Below are positions 5,147 to 6,796 of a DNA stretch of 6,796 bases, piece after piece. Position 1 is the stretch's first letter; every line of letters starts with the position of its first letter. The stretch is from positions 1 to 6,796 of the forward strand of contig CAMUXX010000051.1 in the NCBI GenBank assembly GCA_947164805.1. The letters run 5' to 3'. The translations under genes and the position numbers were made by a program. The notes below the pieces were generated by a model. That model was not told the origin of the DNA, did no database searches, and saw nothing but the letters and a program-made list of their open reading frames with translations. The stretch comes from an uncultured Elusimicrobia bacterium. Lineage in GTDB: Bacteria > Elusimicrobiota > Elusimicrobia > Elusimicrobiales > Elusimicrobiaceae.

Positions 5147-6495
5147 TGAAAAATATCGCAATAATCGGGGCCGGCCCTGCCGGATACCCTTGTGCCTTAA
5201 AGGCAGCTAAACTCGGCGCACAAGTTACTTTAATTGAAAGCAGCGAACTTGGCGGTGTGTGTTTAAATTGCGGTTGCATACCGTCTAAAGCATTGCTTGC
5301 CGGCGCACACCGTTTTAACCTTGTTAAAGAGTTAGAAAAATATTCTTCAAACCCTGTTTTGGGGGAGGAATATTATAAAACGCTATCTTTTGCAAAACTC
5401 CAGGAACAAAGAAAAGCAACAATTTTAAAACTCCGTTCGGGTATTTTGAAAATGCTTGAAGCGGCAAAAGTCAAAATTATTAAGGGCAGAGCAAAATTTA
5501 CTTCCGCAAACACTTTAGAGGTGGGGGGGCAAAATTTAACTTTTGACGATATTGTTATTGCCACCGGTTCAAGGGCATTTTTGCCTAAACAGTTTGAAAA
5601 TATTAAGGATAAAATTTACGATAATTCCACCATTTTTAATTTAGAAAAATTACCTTCAACCCTTGCGATTTTAGGCGGTGGTGTTATTGCTTGCGAATTT
5701 GCCTGTTTAATGCAGGCCCTTGGTGTACAGGTAACAATTATTGAAATGCAGGCAGATATCCTGCCTAAAGAAGAAGAAACAATACGCCGCACCTTAAAAC
5801 AAATACTTTTAAAACGCGGCATTAAAATATTTACAGGTACTGCGGCAAAAGAAATTAAAATACAAGATAATCAAAAAACAATTTTACTTGATAACGGGCA
5901 GGAAATTATTTGTGAAGAAATTTTGGCCGCCCTTGGCCGCCGTGCAAATACCGAAGATTTAAATTTGAGTGCTGCCGGTATAAATTTACCTTTGCAGGTT
6001 AACCCTGAAACTTTGGAAATAAAACCGCATATTTATGCTGTTGGTGCTGTCAATAATTTATGCCAGCTTGCGCATGCTGCCACCGCGCAAGGGGAAGTTG
6101 TTGCTAATCGTATAATGGGGCAAAACTCACTTTATAATAACAGTTTAATACCTTCAGCCATATACACTTGGCCTGAGGCCGCAAATATCGGACTAAGCGT
6201 TGCGGAAGCCCGTGCAAAAGGCTTTGAAGCAGCAGTTAAAAAATCTTTCCTTTTGGCAAACGGCCGTGCTTTAGCGCAAGGCGACAGCGATGGTTTTGCA
6301 CAACTTGTTGAAGACACAAAAACAGGTAAAATATTAGGCGCGCAAATAGTTGCACCTAATGCCGGGGAAATAATTCATATAGTTTTACTTGCCATCAAAG
6401 TAGGTTTGACCGTCAGTGATCTTGAAAATACTGTCTTTGCCCATCCCACCATATCTGAAATAATAAAAGAGGCCGCCCAAAAGAGCGGCCGTTAA
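5146..6495 (+). CDS. lpdA: Dihydrolipoamide dehydrogenase-type FAD/NAD disulfide oxidoreductase
   Basis: The 449-residue protein is close to full length for the class I pyridine nucleotide-disulfide oxidoreductases. FAD binding is shown by GAGPAG (8-13) and IVIATGSRAFLP (136-147). NAD binding is shown by LGGGVIACEFA (176-186). The redox disulfide is C39/C44 in GGVCLNCGCIPSK, with an additional cysteine, C42, between them. The C-terminal dimerisation domain carries the catalytic His-Glu pair H433/E438 in AHPTISE. Lipoamide dehydrogenases re-oxidise dihydrolipoamide in 2-oxoacid dehydrogenase or glycine cleavage complexes, but none of those partner genes is nearby. Its start codon overlaps the nrdG stop codon, so it is co-translated with the ribonucleotide reductase genes. 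Other substrates, such as a small dithiol protein, cannot be excluded. The last codons form part of a hairpin that terminates the converging gene. Confidence 0.92.
   Translation: MKNIAIIGAGPAGYPCALKAAKLGAQVTLIESSELGGVCLNCGCIPSKALLAGAHRFNLVKELEKYSSNPVLGEEYYKTLSFAKLQEQRKATILKLRSGILKMLEAAKVKIIKGRAKFTSANTLEVGGQNLTFDDIVIATGSRAFLPKQFENIKDKIYDNSTIFNLEKLPSTLAILGGGVIACEFACLMQALGVQVTIIEMQADILPKEEETIRRTLKQILLKRGIKIFTGTAAKEIKIQDNQKTILLDNGQEIICEEILAALGRRANTEDLNLSAAGINLPLQVNPETLEIKPHIYAVGAVNNLCQLAHAATAQGEVVANRIMGQNSLYNNSLIPSAIYTWPEAANIGLSVAEARAKGFEAAVKKSFLLANGRALAQGDSDGFAQLVEDTKTGKILGAQIVAPNAGEIIHIVLLAIKVGLTVSDLENTVFAHPTISEIIKEAAQKSGR
6461..6490 (-). terminator. Intrinsic terminator of the converging minus-strand gene, inside the lpdA 3' end
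   Basis: GGCCGC (6471-6476) and GCGGCC (6485-6490) form a 6-base GC-only stem with an 8-base loop. Read on the minus strand it is followed by TCTTTTATTATTTC (6470-6457), a reasonable T tract. The stop codon of the minus-strand gene is at 6518-6516, about 25 bases upstream. On the plus strand the stem is followed by GTTAAAGC, so it is a poor terminator for lpdA, although it could still act as a 3' end-stabilising hairpin. Confidence 0.7.
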
Positions 6496-6515
6496 AGCAT
6501 TGTTTAAATAATTAA

Positions 6516-6796
6516 TTACCAATCGTCAGAAGTAAAAGGATCGGTAAGTATATCTTCAGGGGTTATATTACACGGATTTCTCTTAGATGGAGTTGGATCA
6601 TTTGGGTTGTAATAGTGTGGCCAACATTTATTATATTGGCCTGAGCCATAATTTGGAATACCACTATTAAGATTAGGTCCTTGAGTATCTGAACAATGAC
6701 AAGTTTGACCATTATAGTAACCCGTTACTACGTTATCTTTTCTCGTATCATAACATTCGTATTTAGCTTTATCGTTACCGGGAGCTGAAGTAATAT
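6516..6796 (-). CDS. C-terminal end of an unrecognised cysteine- and tyrosine-rich protein
   Basis: The reverse strand is open from the right edge to a TAA at 6518-6516, giving 92 residues and ending EDILTDPFTSDDW. I do not recognise the family. The composition is unusual: five cysteines, two of them in the TCHCSD motif, many Tyr, Asn, Pro, Gly and Asp residues (for example NYGSGQYNKCWPHYYNPND), and few hydrophobic aliphatic residues. This is typical of disulfide-bonded extracytoplasmic proteins or the globular part of pilin-like proteins, but no N-terminus is visible to test for a signal or prepilin peptide. The stop codon lies 20 bases from the lpdA stop in convergent orientation, with a plausible terminator beyond. 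Coding is supported by the long open frame, the even composition and the terminator placement. Confidence 0.7.
   Translation of the reverse strand, partial: ITSAPGNDKAKYECYDTRKDNVVTGYYNGQTCHCSDTQGPNLNSGIPNYGSGQYNKCWPHYYNPNDPTPSKRNPCNITPEDILTDPFTSDDW

Overview
The window reads as an ordinary chromosomal stretch from a strictly or predominantly anaerobic, AT-rich bacterium that uses the standard genetic code. It has strong Shine-Dalgarno sites, sigma70-type promoters with extended -10 boxes, and intrinsic terminators. A GH57/DUF3536 hydrolase, a PIN-PhoH protein, a two-piece class III ribonucleotide reductase and a cysteine-rich, probably exported protein together make me think of a gut anaerobe such as Elusimicrobiota. 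Melainabacteria- or spirochaete-like lineages are alternatives. This placement is recall and inference, with low confidence.

Layout. Positions 1-484 (minus strand) hold the N-terminal third or so of a GH57 family glycoside hydrolase that runs off the left edge. It is divergent from a PIN-PhoH ATPase gene (542-1858), which has its own extended -10 promoter and a very strong intrinsic terminator (1898-1939). A second promoter with the same 11-base TATGCTACAAT core then drives an apparent four-gene plus-strand operon. The genes are the catalytic part of anaerobic ribonucleotide reductase NrdD (2111-4171), a 74-residue protein carrying the NrdD glycyl-radical motif (4279-4503), the radical-SAM activase NrdG (4529-5146, GTG start), and a dihydrolipoamide dehydrogenase-type flavoprotein (5146-6495, overlapping nrdG by one base). 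From the right edge, converging on the operon, comes the C-terminal end of an unrecognised cysteine- and tyrosine-rich protein (6516-6796, minus strand). Its likely terminator lies inside the last codons of the flavoprotein gene.

How the genes work together. NrdG should reduce S-adenosylmethionine with its 4Fe-4S cluster and place a radical on a glycine of NrdD, which then makes dNTPs without oxygen. Here the large NrdD protein stops just after its zinc-ribbon cysteines. The radical-bearing loop is a separate gene with its own ribosome binding site, so the active enzyme must be assembled from two polypeptides plus the activase. The small subunit also has a CxCxCxC tail, and the large subunit has a Glu-Cys-Cys sequence in the active-site glutamate region. 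The next gene encodes a disulfide oxidoreductase. I suggest, as inference only, that this reductase may be a thiol-driven rather than formate-driven form with NAD(P)H-linked re-reduction nearby.
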